Shown here: positions 13,162 through 24,452 of the stretch, one piece after another
Position numbering within the stretch: position 1 is the stretch's first letter
How the letters are laid out: the number at the start of each line of letters is the position of its first letter
Assembly (NCBI RefSeq): GCF_020283565.1
Contig: NC_060059.1
Location: 44,290,215 to 44,354,214 of the forward strand
Length of the DNA stretch: 64,000 bases
Origin: Trifolium pratense
Taxonomy: Eukaryota > Streptophyta > Magnoliopsida > Fabales > Fabaceae
Reading direction: 5' to 3'
Notes under the pieces: generated by a model
The model's database searches: none
The model's input: only the letters and a program-made list of their open reading frames with translations
What the model was told of the DNA's origin: nothing
Translations under genes and position numbers: made by a program

Positions 13162-14468
13162 TGATGATAAATTTCGCAAGTGCACGAAAATCACGTAGTA
13201 ATAAAAATATCGATCCACAGGGATTGTGTGATCAAACTAATCGAATGGTGTTCATAGACATTATACAGAAAATACACAAAAATTGGGGGTATGTTGAGTA
13301 GTGAATTGCTAGAAAATGTGCTTAATATAATGGAAAAGCGAGGTAGAATCATCGGAATCGCCTAGTCTATAGCTAAACCACATACAATCTACTATATCAT
13401 AGGAATCTACTCAAGTGTTAACAACTAGATCGACAAATTAGTGAATCGCAATCTCTTGTCAAAATCCACTCTATTCGTTGTCGATACTCCCCCGATCTCT
13501 CGGGCGGGAGCTACCTACAACGAATGATATTAACGCGCGTCAATCGTTCGCTACACTCTATGCCTCAATCTCTCGACCGGAGACACTCGAGCGCTCAATG
13601 CAATTCAGTTCAGACATTAAATCAATACTCTCGCACGTGACTTAACTCGAAATCATTACAACACTAATGAAGGATTGTAAAGCATTAAACATTGAATTGC
13701 ATTAAATCAATCACTATGAAAAGAGTAGGTTCTTACACATATAGCAGATTACACATGATCTACCTACATTCTAGACTATCCTAGATCCTACCTCCAATGA
13801 AACTTAGCTCCTCATCGTTCCTCGTTCGCTTCCTCGCTTCATCGCCATGGCTTGTGCATCCATGCTCTCGATGTGCTTGGAGCTCTCCACTGGAGTGTTG
13901 AATCACGATCTTCAAGTTCCAAGACCAGAATGTAGTCAAATTTCGCAGAATTTTCCAACCCCAAAACAGAATTATGCAGAAAATATATATACAGAAGGCA
14001 ACCACGCCGCGCGCCAGATCTACCACGCCGCGCGTGGTTGCAGTTCCATCAACTACGCCGCGCGTGATAACAGAATCACGCGGCGCGTGATCAAGTCAGA
14101 GAGCATTCTTCATCTTCAGCAAGGCTTCACGCCGCGCGTGGTCCAAAGCTACGCCGCGCGTGGGCAAGTCAGAGAGCAATCCAGTTCCTGAACAAAGGTT
14201 CACGCCGCGCGTGGTCAGGTATCACGCCGCGCGTGATCAGAGTGAGAATCTTGGCTCCCTGTGAGCTCCATCACGCGGCGCGTGATGGGCTACGCCCCCA
14301 GCGTAGTGAAAAGCATTCATTTCCTGCAGTTTTTCCTGTTTTCTTGCAAAATAAGTAATCAAGCTAATGGTTAGATTTCTCTCATATTTATTGCTAAAAA
14401 CCTACTAAAATGTATCTAATGTTGCTAAAATAGGCATGGATTAGAGAGTGTGACGATTTGTCATCACA
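13162..14468 (-). repeat. 3' LTR of an Athila-like Ty3/gypsy element (1,307 bp)
   Basis: Read on the minus strand the LTR starts TGTGATGACAAATCG at 14468, directly after a purine tract (AAGTTTGGGGT, 14469-14480), and ends TTTATCATCA at 13162, giving TG...CA ends with extended complementarity. The end-proximal words TTTCGCAAGTGCACG and TATCGATCCACAGGGATTG are familiar from plant gypsy LTRs (recall, not a search). The palindrome array at 14003-14306 lies in the upstream part of the LTR in its own orientation. The 5' LTR is not in the window. Confidence 0.7.
14003..14306. promoter_or_regulatory. Array of about ten CpG-rich palindromes in the LTR U3
   Basis: The core ACGCCGCGCGT or ACGCGGCGCGT, usually with extra flanking symmetry such as CCACGCCGCGCGTGG, occurs near 14003, 14023, 14054, 14075, 14126, 14149, 14199, 14221 and 14270, with a degenerate copy near 14290 (CTACGCCCCCAGCGTAG). 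Spacing is irregular, roughly 20-50 bases. Arms on both sides of each core covary (CCAC...GTGG, TCAC...GTGA, CTAC...GTAG). The surrounding DNA is CpG-poor. A regulatory role is inferred; a protein-binding or hairpin function is possible but not shown. Confidence 0.6.
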
Positions 14469-15888
14469 ACCCCAAACTTAAACCTTTCCTTGTCCTCAAG
14501 GAAACAACTTTTACCTCAAGCTTTTGTGTCAAGACCTTGGCATTTTCCTTAAATTCACTCGAATCATACATACGTGAGACTCACCTGATGATCAATGATC
14601 CACCTGCAAACAATGCTTAATTGCACAACCGTTCCCGCAAGACATTTTCAAGTAGTTCACACTTTTCGACCAAAGCTCTATGATTTCATCACACTACTCA
14701 CATGCACTCTTCAGTTTTTGGTAATTCACTCAAATCAACACATCAATGCAAGTCAACAATAATTTTGCAAGTAATCTAAGAATTCATTCGGTTCACTTTG
14801 TGCACACACATTAGAGGACTTTTAGGGTTATAACGTGGCTTGGCTAGGGTGGATGGTGACATTTTTGGATAAGTAGTAGAAAAACTTGGAGTTAGATCCC
14901 CCTAAGGTCAAAAATGTTTCATAAACCAAACCCCCTTTTTCCTTTGAACTATAGTGGACTAGAGAACTTTTTCAATCATCAAACAAAGTTTTGCAATTCT
15001 TTTGAATTCAAGGCTATCACTTCTTTTTGTACTTCTTTTCTATTTTCCTTTCACATTCATCTCTTTTTTTTTTTTTTCTTTTTCTTTTTCTTTTCTCTTC
15101 TACTTTGCCTTGCAATTTTTTTGAAAATTTTCAAATCAAAACCTTCATAAGTTCTCTAGTACCCTCACCCCAAACTTTATTTGTTGCTAATTCCAAAGAG
15201 CAACCCCAAACTTAGTAGTGAGCAATGCGCATCAACCACTAATTAGGTGCCTAACCTCCAAGAAAGTCATTCCTTTTTTTCATCAAAATTTTCTTGAGGT
15301 TTTGCAAAAATAACATTTTCTTTTTCAGCTCAAATCGGTTAAGCAAAGGATAATTATATGTAAGGGTGGATAGAAAGGCTCAAAGGTACCAAGAAACATG
15401 CCTCGTGTGTGCTACAAAAGTACCAATCAAATACAAAGACGACAAGCAAAATCGAGAGACAATACAAGAGTGGATATCACACATAGAAGAAAAATGAGTG
15501 TTTGGCTCAATACCTCTCGGTTGGGTCGAATCAAAGAACCGGTCAAAAAGTGTGCGTTCCCTTCCTTTGCCTCTTGATCGCATGAGTGCAACAAGCTATT
15601 GCACTGCAAGTTTCACATATCACATACGGAGAAAATCAAGTAATTGATACTCAAGTAACTAGAAAGAACATGCCAAAATATTGAAACAAATTCTAGAAGT
15701 AAAAACCATTCCACAATTAAACAAGAGAAGATTCAAATTTAGAGTACACAATTAAAATATCCAGCTAATATCCAAGCAACATCAGAATATTATTACAAAC
15801 CAAGCAAATAAAAGACAATTAAGTAAAGATAGAGATAGAGTAGTAGAGCAGTAGCAGCAGCAGCAGCAGAACATCATCATCAACAACA
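14469..15888 (-). other. Untranslated 3' region between env-like ORF and LTR
   Basis: On the minus strand this 1.4 kb follows the ORF stop and leads into the purine tract and LTR. It has a pyrimidine-rich run near 15060-15105, which is purine-rich in the element's sense. Short ORFs here match nothing. Athila-type elements commonly carry long untranslated DNA before the 3' LTR. Confidence 0.5.
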
Positions 15889-17409
15889 TCAAACCGCGTC
15901 ATCCGGCTGGCCAGTGAAGTAGTTTGTGAACGGGCTATTCAAATTCAAATTCAGCCCATCCACATCCAGCATTTCCCTCTCCATCGCAGCAGCCTCATCC
16001 TGCTCAACCCGGCGTCGCCTCTCGATCTCAGCCAACTCAGAAGTTCGCAGACCCGAATTGTATGCTTGTCTGGCCTGAAATGAGTTCAGCTCCCTCGCCT
16101 GATGTGCCTCCCAATCAGTATCAACGGGATACAAAGTCCCAAAAGTAGGAGGAGGGAAGGTAGACCGGTAAGTCATCGCCTCGGTGTACATGGAAGAGGC
16201 GGTATCAAAGTAGAGATTAGGCAGCCCGGAATATTGAGAAATTTCCATTTGATGCAACATCGATGCAAGCTGATTTATATCATGAGAGTACCGAGGAGGG
16301 TCTTGAGCTGGTATATCATGATATTCATTTGCCGGATCCCCTTGTTGATCCGGATGATTACCTTCTTCAAAACGATTAATCTCTTCCTCCTCCCTCAAAG
16401 CTTCCTCTCTCGCTGCATTCCCCTCACCTCGGGGCACAATAGGTCCTCTCTCAAACTTTTTGATGAAGTATGATAAAGACAGAGGTCGGACGGGATGAAG
16501 ATCACCTTCTTGCACATTCATGGGAACATTATTCGCCCTACACAAAGCAGCGATGAGATTACAATGTCCCAAAGTAAAGGTCGGATTCAGATGATTGGCT
16601 ATCTCATGAAGATCTTTTTGTAACCAATACCCAAGATTAATAAATTTCCCTTCCACCAACAATCGGACCGCGTGCGCATTGTCCAGCTGAATTTCTGAAT
16701 TGTTGCCTACAACCCTCACATTTTTCAACCAAAATTCACCCCAAGCTCGGTGAACCGGATTAAAACTTGTTAAGCTCAACCTTCTAGGAAGAGAAGCTGC
16801 AGAGTGGGCTAGCCACATTGCCCCCGGACGACACACAATATTCTTTAGTTCTTCCCTGACTTCAATACCACTCTTGTCGATCCTCTCTCTATCACGCAAA
16901 AGTTCACACACTCCTCCAGCAGCACAACCAAGCAGATCGTTTATAGTTTCAAAAGAATAACTCACTTTAACACCCCTAACCACAGAAACATACTCCGGAA
17001 ACATTGGTTGATCCGGTAAATAGGCATTTGCAAAGAATTCCCTAGCCCACATCTGATTTCCAGGATTCACTTCATCTTTAATCATCAATTTATTAAATTT
17101 CTCCCATCCCCTAGACTTTATCTCATTTCCTAACTCAGCTACACCCTTCAACAAATCCTCACCAAAACCCTTCTCTTGATTAATAGTAAAGGTTCGAATT
17201 TGTGAGTACCTTTTCTCATGCACTTCACTGATGAAGTGGGGATGAACCTGTTGCCGAGTGACATTGCTCCGGCGAGGAGGAGATGCTTGAGCAGACCGAG
17301 AAGATTGGCCCTTGCTTGCACTCATCTTCGTTCTTGGTTTCTTCGGAGGCTCTTGTGGTGGATTAGCATCACTCTTCTTCTTTCCCTTTCCAGTTAGCCG
17401 AGTCAACAT
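15889..17409 (-). CDS. Athila/Calypso-type env-like (putative plant transposon) protein, intact ORF
   Basis: The 506-codon ORF has no internal stop. The N-terminus (residues 1-50) is basic and rich in K, P, R and S. A central region (about 60-330) contains REFFANAYLP, VVRGVKVSYSF and INDLLGC, the pattern I know from the 'putative plant transposon protein' domain of Athila/Calypso env-like ORFs. The last 170 residues are acidic and low in complexity. I see no signal peptide or convincing membrane segment. The ATG at 17407-17409 is the only early start. Its place 1.4 kb before a 3' LTR, with no RT or integrase motif between, fits the third ORF of Athila elements. Pol, expected upstream, would lie in or beyond the N gap. 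A gag identity is the alternative but is less likely. The function of such proteins is unknown. Confidence 0.7.
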   Translation of the reverse strand: MLTRLTGKGKKKSDANPPQEPPKKPRTKMSASKGQSSRSAQASPPRRSNVTRQQVHPHFISEVHEKRYSQIRTFTINQEKGFGEDLLKGVAELGNEIKSRGWEKFNKLMIKDEVNPGNQMWAREFFANAYLPDQPMFPEYVSVVRGVKVSYSFETINDLLGCAAGGVCELLRDRERIDKSGIEVREELKNIVCRPGAMWLAHSAASLPRRLSLTSFNPVHRAWGEFWLKNVRVVGNNSEIQLDNAHAVRLLVEGKFINLGYWLQKDLHEIANHLNPTFTLGHCNLIAALCRANNVPMNVQEGDLHPVRPLSLSYFIKKFERGPIVPRGEGNAAREEALREEEEINRFEEGNHPDQQGDPANEYHDIPAQDPPRYSHDINQLASMLHQMEISQYSGLPNLYFDTASSMYTEAMTYRSTFPPPTFGTLYPVDTDWEAHQARELNSFQARQAYNSGLRTSELAEIERRRRVEQDEAAAMEREMLDVDGLNLNLNSPFTNYFTGQPDDAV

Positions 17410-17690
17410 CTTGATATTGTAAAGATTGAAATAGGTTAATTTGGGAGAATGGTGAAATGAGATGAAATGAGGGGTTTAGAGTGGAATTAGGAGTGGGTGA
17501 TAAGGGTGCAATGTGAATGTGAAGGAAATGGATGATTGGAGGTGATTATAAGTGAAATTGGAGAAGTTTGGAGAGTGAAAATGGGTTGTCAATGGAGTTT
17601 TCCGTGTGGGAGACCGTGTGAATTGATGATGGGACGGATGGAGTGGTTGAGAAGATGAAGAAATTCAAATTTGACACGCTTTCCTGTGTA

Positions 17691-17849
17691 ACCACGCCGC
17701 GCGTGGTCCTTCTACGCCGCGCGTAGTAGCAATTGTAACGGTCAAGAACTTCTTTCAAACAGGCCACGCCGCGCGTCCGAACCATCACGCGGCGCGTAAC
17801 CACTTAGTCAGAGACTCCATAATTTTTCAATTGTCACGCAGCGCGTGAT
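17691..17849. promoter_or_regulatory. Second cluster of five CpG palindromes upstream of the env-like ORF
   Basis: The palindrome of the LTR array recurs at about 17691 (ACCACGCCGCGCGTGGT), 17712 (CTACGCCGCGCGTAG), 17764, 17784 and 17832 (TCACGCAGCGCGTGA, with one altered base). The cluster lies 280-440 bases upstream of the env-like start codon on the minus strand and runs up to the gap. A shared regulatory element for the LTR and a subgenomic env-like transcript is an inference. Confidence 0.55.
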
Positions 17850-17857
17850 ATACCCCT

Positions 17858-18357
17858 NNNNNNNNNNNNNNNNNNNNNNNNNNNNNNNNNNNNNNNNNNN
17901 NNNNNNNNNNNNNNNNNNNNNNNNNNNNNNNNNNNNNNNNNNNNNNNNNNNNNNNNNNNNNNNNNNNNNNNNNNNNNNNNNNNNNNNNNNNNNNNNNNNN
18001 NNNNNNNNNNNNNNNNNNNNNNNNNNNNNNNNNNNNNNNNNNNNNNNNNNNNNNNNNNNNNNNNNNNNNNNNNNNNNNNNNNNNNNNNNNNNNNNNNNNN
18101 NNNNNNNNNNNNNNNNNNNNNNNNNNNNNNNNNNNNNNNNNNNNNNNNNNNNNNNNNNNNNNNNNNNNNNNNNNNNNNNNNNNNNNNNNNNNNNNNNNNN
18201 NNNNNNNNNNNNNNNNNNNNNNNNNNNNNNNNNNNNNNNNNNNNNNNNNNNNNNNNNNNNNNNNNNNNNNNNNNNNNNNNNNNNNNNNNNNNNNNNNNNN
18301 NNNNNNNNNNNNNNNNNNNNNNNNNNNNNNNNNNNNNNNNNNNNNNNNNNNNNNNNN
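17858..18357. other. Assembly gap, exactly 500 N
   Basis: The gap is flanked by the Athila-like element on the left and a copia LTR on the right. The round length suggests a placeholder rather than a measured distance. Confidence 0.99.
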
Positions 18358-18839
18358 GTTGTCGTGTATGTATATATGAAAAGAAGAAGCAGACTTGATT
18401 ATGTATTTAGCACTCAAGCAAAACTGATCATTATGTACGAATTAATTGGATGACAACCAAGTAGTAACGTAGGAGACATGCAATATGTGAGGATTAATGA
18501 CTTCATTTTGGATCCGTTAAAGAATCAGTGAGTAGATTGGAAGGAGCTGGCACAATGATGCCACCGGTCAAACATGAACCAAGTTTCTCCTTCAAATTAA
18601 TTAATCAAAAAATTAATTAATTTTGTGACTAAAAAGAATGTTTCACCTAGTCACTTTGGGATATAAATATATACACACTACTAAAGAGAGTGTTCTTATC
18701 AATGTGGGACATTTCCCACTTTTTTTAATTCACATTCCTTAGTTCCAAGTCCTACAAGACCAATGTGTTCGTCCCATTTCCAATCACAATGTTTCAACTT
18801 CCACACTTAAATGAACACTACTATGTTCATTTTCCAACA
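18358..18839 (-). repeat. 3' LTR of the copia element (gap-truncated)
   Basis: On the minus strand it begins TGTTGGAAAATG at 18839. It matches 24602-25083 without indels and differs at three positions (two near the TTATGTACGA word, one in GCCACCGGTC). It ends at the gap, so up to about 150 bases may be missing. Confidence 0.93.
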
Positions 18840-20426
18840 ATCCCCCACTTGAATTTAAAAAAGTGTTTCAAAGGTTTCTAAAAGATTGAGCATAAGCAAA
18901 GGTGTCTATGACTTGAACCTTTGCATAGCGAGTAAGAGCCCGATTTAGTAAGAGTGACACTTGTCTTGAACTCTATCTCAGTTTTTTCTCAAACCCGCAC
19001 ACAACCTTTTCACAAGGTGTTTCTTAATAGCCCGTGCTTTATTAGCCCTGCACGTTAATCCCGGTTTCATGAAAGCTCTAGGAATTCGCCTCTAAATTCC
19101 ATAGGAACCGGCCTCAGTTCCACATTCATATAGGTGAGTCTATCAAGAGTACTCCTGAAGCTCGGTACTCCACTCATACAGAGTATAGATCTCATTAAGA
19201 GTTTCAACTCATCCTTTCGCTTTCAGGAATCATGCTTTTCTTATTTTTATTTGCATGATCATTATTAACTTCTCACGACTTGTTATTACCCATTGAACCT
19301 AATTCTTGGGATCTCCAGTCTTTTAGGTTGGGTTTCCATCATGAGAAATTCATATAGGCATTAGTCCGATCTTTTTAGATGTATTATTGACTTTCTCTCT
19401 AGCTAGTCCTTTCGTCAAAGGATCCGCTAAATTTTCGTCAGTGCGTACACAACACCTTTAGTGATCATCTCTCTCACTGTGCTGTGTTTACGTCTTATTT
19501 GACGTTTCTTGCCATTATAGAATCGATTCTCAATTTTAGCAATAGCCACGGTACTATCGCAGTGGATCAACACAGCTGGCATAGGTTTTTCCCACAAGGG
19601 AATCTCAGATAGCAAGCATCTCAACCAACTTGCTTCTTCACTAGCAGTGGCAAGCGCTATCATTTCAGACTCCATAGTGGACTGAGCCAATATAGTCTGT
19701 TTCTTTGATTTCCATGACACAGCTCCTCCAGCTATATTGAATATATAGCCACTAGTCGCTTTGGAATCATCCGACAAGGTGTTCCAATCAGCATCACTGT
19801 ACCCTTCAAGTACAGGAGGAAATCTTTGATAATGCAATCCAAGATTCATGGTCCTTTTAAGGTACCTCATGACTCTCTCAATGGCTTGCCAATGCTCATT
19901 ACTGGGCCTACTAGTAAACCTGCACAACAGTCCGACGACATATGCTATGTCGGGTCTGGTACAATCAGTGGCATACCTAAGACTGCCAATGATGCTCGCA
20001 TATTCAGTTTGTCTTACGCTTTCACCAGTGTTCTTAAACAGTTTTACACTTGGATCATACGGCGTACAAGCAGGTTTACAGTCAAAGTAATTATATTTCT
20101 TTAGAATCTTTTCCACATAGTGGGATTGATCTAAAGTTATTCCCTCCTTTGACCTAGTGATCTTGATCCCAAGAATCACACTTGCCTCTCCGAGGTCTTT
20201 CATATCAAAGTTGTTACATAACAATGATTTCACTGCGTTTACAGCAGTCATGTTTGATCCAAAGGTGAGTAAATCGTCTACATAGAGACATACAATAGTG
20301 CAAATGTCATTTTCATATTTATAATAAATGCATTTGTCACTTTCATTCACTTTGAATCCGTTTGAGATCATCAAATCATCAAACTTTACATGCCATTGTT
20401 TTGGCGCTTGTTTAAGTCCATACAAG

Positions 20427-21192
20427 CAGTGACGGAGCCAGAAATTTTAGGTTGTGGGGGCGATAAAGTTAAACACAAAACAAAAAAATTTCATAATATG
20501 ACACTTGAACAAAAGTAAAGACACATTTACTCTTCTTCCGGGACAAATTAAAGGTTATATAGTGATTATTATTTTGTTATATATGAAAAAAAGAAGTTGG
20601 AATAGAACAACTTAGTGATAACAGTTTCTTTTGATTTAAAGAATACTCCCTCCGATTTTATATACAAGCAACTTTTCATTTTTTTAGGTTCATTCAATAG
20701 ATATCATCTATTAAATCAACATATCTATATAATAGACTGAATATATTATCTATTAAATGAACCTAAAAAGTGAAAAAAATGCTTATTTATGAGACCGAAA
20801 GAAATATATATATAAATGATGAAAGAGTTGATGCTTATATTTTGAATTTCGAAAATGCTAACTAATGCCCCTATGACACTAATTAATGGTAAATATAGTA
20901 AAATATCTTAAAATTTAGGTAGTCAAATTCTTAAAAGTATAAAAGGTATTGTTTTCAATATAAATTTCACTTTTTAATTTTTTAACCAGTGCTCCAAAGA
21001 GACTAGTTAGCATAATCTTTAAATTTTAATCATTTAGAATTTTATATGTTAGATATATAGGTGGTTGTAATAAGTTGAACTAGTATGAATGTTGCAAATT
21101 TCATAGAGTGTGCATATAGTATATAAGTTGCAATTTCAAAAAACATTGTGCAGGCACATGCCCCCATACTGATCTATGTAGTTCCGTCCCTG
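20427..21192. mobile_element. Non-autonomous hAT element inside copia RT (766 bp)
   Basis: The ends read CAGTGACGGAGCCAG on the left and, on the complementary strand, CAGGGACGGAACTAC on the right. It is bounded by perfect 8 bp duplications CATACAAG (20419-20426 and 21193-21200) that derive from the interrupted RT coding sequence. No transposase ORF is present. An 8 bp duplication with CAGNGRCGGA termini is the standard hAT signature. Confidence 0.92.
20646..20804. mobile_element. Stowaway-like MITE nested in the hAT element
   Basis: It starts CTCCCTCCGATTTTATA after a TA and ends with the complement of TTTCTTTCGGTCTCATA before AT-rich DNA. The arms share AGGTTCATTCAATAG / AGGTTCATTTAATAG and ACTTTTCATTTTTTT-like words. 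TA flanks and CTCCCTCCG ends are typical of Stowaway (Tc1/mariner) MITEs. The right end is approximate. Confidence 0.65.
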
Positions 21193-22592
21193 CATACAAG
21201 GACTTATCTAACTTACAGACCTTATGTTCTTGTCCATGTATTACAAATCCTTCAGGTTGTTCCATATAGATTTCTTCTTCTAAGTCACCATTTAAAAAAG
21301 CAGTTTTAACATCCATTTGGTGTACTTTTAGATTATAAATAGCGGCAATTGAAAATAGTACCCTTATGGATGTTATTCGAGTGACCGGAGAAAAAGTATC
21401 GAAGAAATCTATATTTTCTCTTTGTCTAAAACCTTTGGCCACAAGGCGAGCCTTGTATTTATCAACAGTGCTATCGGGTTTTAGCTTTTTTTTCAAAATC
21501 CATTTACAACCAATTGGTTTGCAACCAGGAGGCAACTCTACTAAGTGCCAGGTCCCGTTAGATTCAAGAGATTCCATCTCATCATTTATAGCTTCTTGCC
21601 ATAAATCTGCATCCAAAGATGACAAGACATCTTGAAGACTCGTAGGGTCTTCTTCTAAAGAATATACCGAATAATCCGGTCCATAATCTTTAGGTACTCT
21701 TACTCTTTTACTTCTTCGAAGTTCAATTTCTTTGTTGCTCTCAAAATTTCTTATCACAGGAATGTGACTTGATTCGGTGCCCCCACTATTTGTGGATTCA
21801 TTGCCCCCACTATTTCTTGATTTAAAAGGAAATTTATCTTCATAGAAATCAGCATCAACCGATTCTATGGTAACTTTAGCATTTAGGTCAAAAAACCTAT
21901 AAGCCTTACTGTTTGCCGCATAGCCAATGAAGACACACTCATAGGCACGACTAGCGAGTTTAACCCGCTTTGGATCCGGTATCCTGACATAAGCTAGACA
22001 TCCCCAAGTTCTCAAATAAGACAAGTTAGGTTGTCTTTTCTTTAATATCTCATAAGGTGAGACCACATTATTAGCCTTGGGGATTCTATTCAGGACATAG
22101 CAAACAGTCAATATAATTTCCCCCCACCAGTGTGAGGCAGCACCAGAATGGAGCATACTAGCTACAACTAGTTCAGTAAGAGTTCTATTTTTTCTTTCTG
22201 CTTTACCATTCATTTCAGGTGAATATGGCGCAGTCGTTTCGTGTATAATTCCACGTTGTTTATAAAATTCATTGCACAAAATAGAATCATACTTGGTTCC
22301 CCTATCACTACGAAGCCTTTTAATTTTCTTACTAAATTGATTTTCAATTTCAGTCACAAAAATTTTATTCATATCAAGCGCTTCACTTTTATTCTTTATA
22401 AGATATACAACAGTATAATCAGAGCAATCGTCGATAAAAGTGATAAAATATCTTTTACCATTTCTAGTTAAAGTTCCATCAAGTTCACATATATCAGAAT
22501 GAATTAAATCTAATGGTTCAGATTCTCTAATAACTGATTTATGTGAAGTTTTAGTTATTTTCGCTTGACTACAAAATTCACATTTTTCTATG

Positions 22593-22626
<34 letters not shown>

Positions 22627-23341
22627 ACTTTGGAATTAATCTTACGTTGCTTAGATTAAACATAGATTTTTTACCAACATGACAAAGTCTAGCATGCCAA
22701 ATATTAAAATCACACACATAGTAAACGGAAGGAGAATTTTTATTCAAATCAACATTAAGCTTAAACATGTCATCAGTGGCGTACCCTTTTCCAATAAAAA
22801 TACCATTCTTAGTGATGGTGTACAAATTTGCCCCAATATTCTGATTAAACCAAGCCTTATTAAGAAGAAAACCAGAAACTAAATTCTTTCTCATGTCAGG
22901 CACATGCATGACATCCTTCAAGATCAGAGTCTTTCCAGATGTGAACTTCAATTCAACATCCCCAATACCAGCAACATTAGAAGTGTGAGCATTACCCATT
23001 TGCACCTTCTTATTTTCAGCAGCCGTGTATGTCTTAAACATAGCACGTTCAAAACAGATATGGCGTGTAGCGCCAGTATCTATCCACCAACCATCAGTAC
23101 CACCAATCATATTGATTTCGGTGATCATAGCCACATATGGCTCTTCAGTCACGTTAACTTGTGCATTAGAGGTAGCAACAAGTTTTTTCCTGAGTCTACA
23201 AGTTTTAGCATAATGACCAGGTCTACCACAAGTGAAATATGTTACACCACTTGCACCATTGTCATTTCTTGGTGGCTGCTGCTGAGCATTATGGGCCCTT
23301 GAAGGGTTACCATTCTTATTTCGGTTCATTTGACCACGGTT

Positions 23342-24166
23342 CTAATTCTTTAATTGTTTGCCTTTAGGCTTCAGAACCGCACCGAAATTCTTTTTGTTAC
23401 CGGTGACCACATAGGCCTTTTCTTCTTCTTTCTGATCTTGTCTCTTGGATTCCTCCTCAATTCGGAGGCGGGTAATCAGACTTTCAATAGAAAATTCTTT
23501 TGTTTTATGCCGAAGTTGGTTTTTGAATTCTTTCCAACTCGGGGGCAGTTTGTCAATCATCACTGCAATTTGAAATTGTTCATCAAGAGGCATACCTTCA
23601 ATTATAATTTCATGTGCAATTTTCTGGAGCTCATGGGATTGCGCCTCCACAGATCTTTCATCCACCATCTGGTACTTCAGGTACCTACTAACAGCATACT
23701 TCTTCACACCAGCCTCCTCAGTATCATACTTCTTTTTCAGCGCCTCCCAAACATCTTTAGCACGGTTGTATGTACTGTAATAGTCATACAAATCATCACA
23801 GAGACCATTTATGATATAGCCTTTGCATACATAATCATTATGCAACCATATTTGTTGTTCCTTTTTCAGTTGAAGCTCTTGGGCTTTAATTTGTGTTGTA
23901 GGATCAATCGAATCCTTTTCTTTTTGTTTTTCAGCATTAGATTTTTTACCGTTTTCACCATTGATGGCGAGAGTTTGATTTGTTCCTGAACTTGAACCAG
24001 CAGAAACAACAAGAGGCATCTCATCACTTAAAACGTAGACAACTTTTTTTAAGGTTAAGAAGAAAAACATTTTCTGTTGCCAACGTTTGAAGTGGAGTTC
24101 TTCAAACTTAAACGGTCTTTCAGTTGCACCAACAACCGAATTGCCAATAACATCTTCAGTATCCAT
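23342..24166 (-). pseudogene. Copia gag, N-terminal part, ended by an in-frame stop
   Basis: The 274-codon ORF starts MDTEDVIGN and contains the copia gag (UBN2-type) pattern: FKRWQQKMFF, VWEALKKKYDT, LPPSWKEFKNQLRHK and SLITRLRIEEE. After KPKGKQLKN a TAG (23342-23344) stops translation. The same frame then continues into the nucleocapsid knuckle and protease of the next ORF, so the stop separates capsid from nucleocapsid. A single base change is enough to explain it. Confidence 0.85.
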
Positions 24167-24452
24167 AGCAGTTTTGAAATCGTCTTAAAATTGTTGGTTT
24201 TTTTATATTGAAAAAATAATTTTCTAAAACATTAGAACTGAAGATTTTATTGGCTGAGTCGCGTACTAGGTCGCTCTCTTTAAGACGTTTCGCGGTACTG
24301 CTCAAATTGTGCAAAGCAGACAATCCAACCGCGTCGTCCCCAGGATAAAACAGCCCTGTTCATCATAGAACCGATCAATTACTGCACTGTAATGATCGGA
24401 GAAGGAACACCTTCTTGAATGGTTCTACAAAACCACTCGAAAATTGATACCA

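Larger units (their letters stand above)
19427..23329 (-). pseudogene. Copia pol, split by a hAT MITE and frameshifted near its end
   Basis: On the minus strand the order is nucleocapsid knuckle, protease, integrase, RT and RNase H. The knuckle reads YFTCGRPGHYAKTC, with Tyr where CX2CX4HX4C needs its first Cys. The protease site is WIDTGATRH. Integrase has WHARLCHV, CEFCSQAK, HSDICE and NGKAERKNRT, with a run of about a dozen Asn (22595-22625) between the zinc-binding pairs. RT proceeds through MDVKTAFLNGDLEEE and is cut at the KSLY/YGLKQAP motif by the insertion at 20427-21192, resuming at 20418 with YVDD intact. RNase H (YSDADWNTL) is present. Near 19445 a frameshift ends the ORF early; the usual DPLTKGLARE tail is readable in another frame. 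Confidence 0.9.

Noticed and set aside
13847..14191. 114-codon plus-strand ORF with repeated HAARG / YAARD-like words
   Set aside because: The repetition is a translation of the palindrome array in the LTR, with no protein family support.
14003..14306. Palindromes considered as a CRISPR array or rho-independent terminators
   Set aside because: Spacing is irregular, no conserved direct repeat with spacers exists, and the element is eukaryotic.
17827..18453. ORFs of about 200 codons on both strands across the N run
   Set aside because: They consist almost wholly of unknown bases in the gap.
23354..23989. 211-codon plus-strand ORF
   Set aside because: It is antisense to copia gag and resembles no protein.
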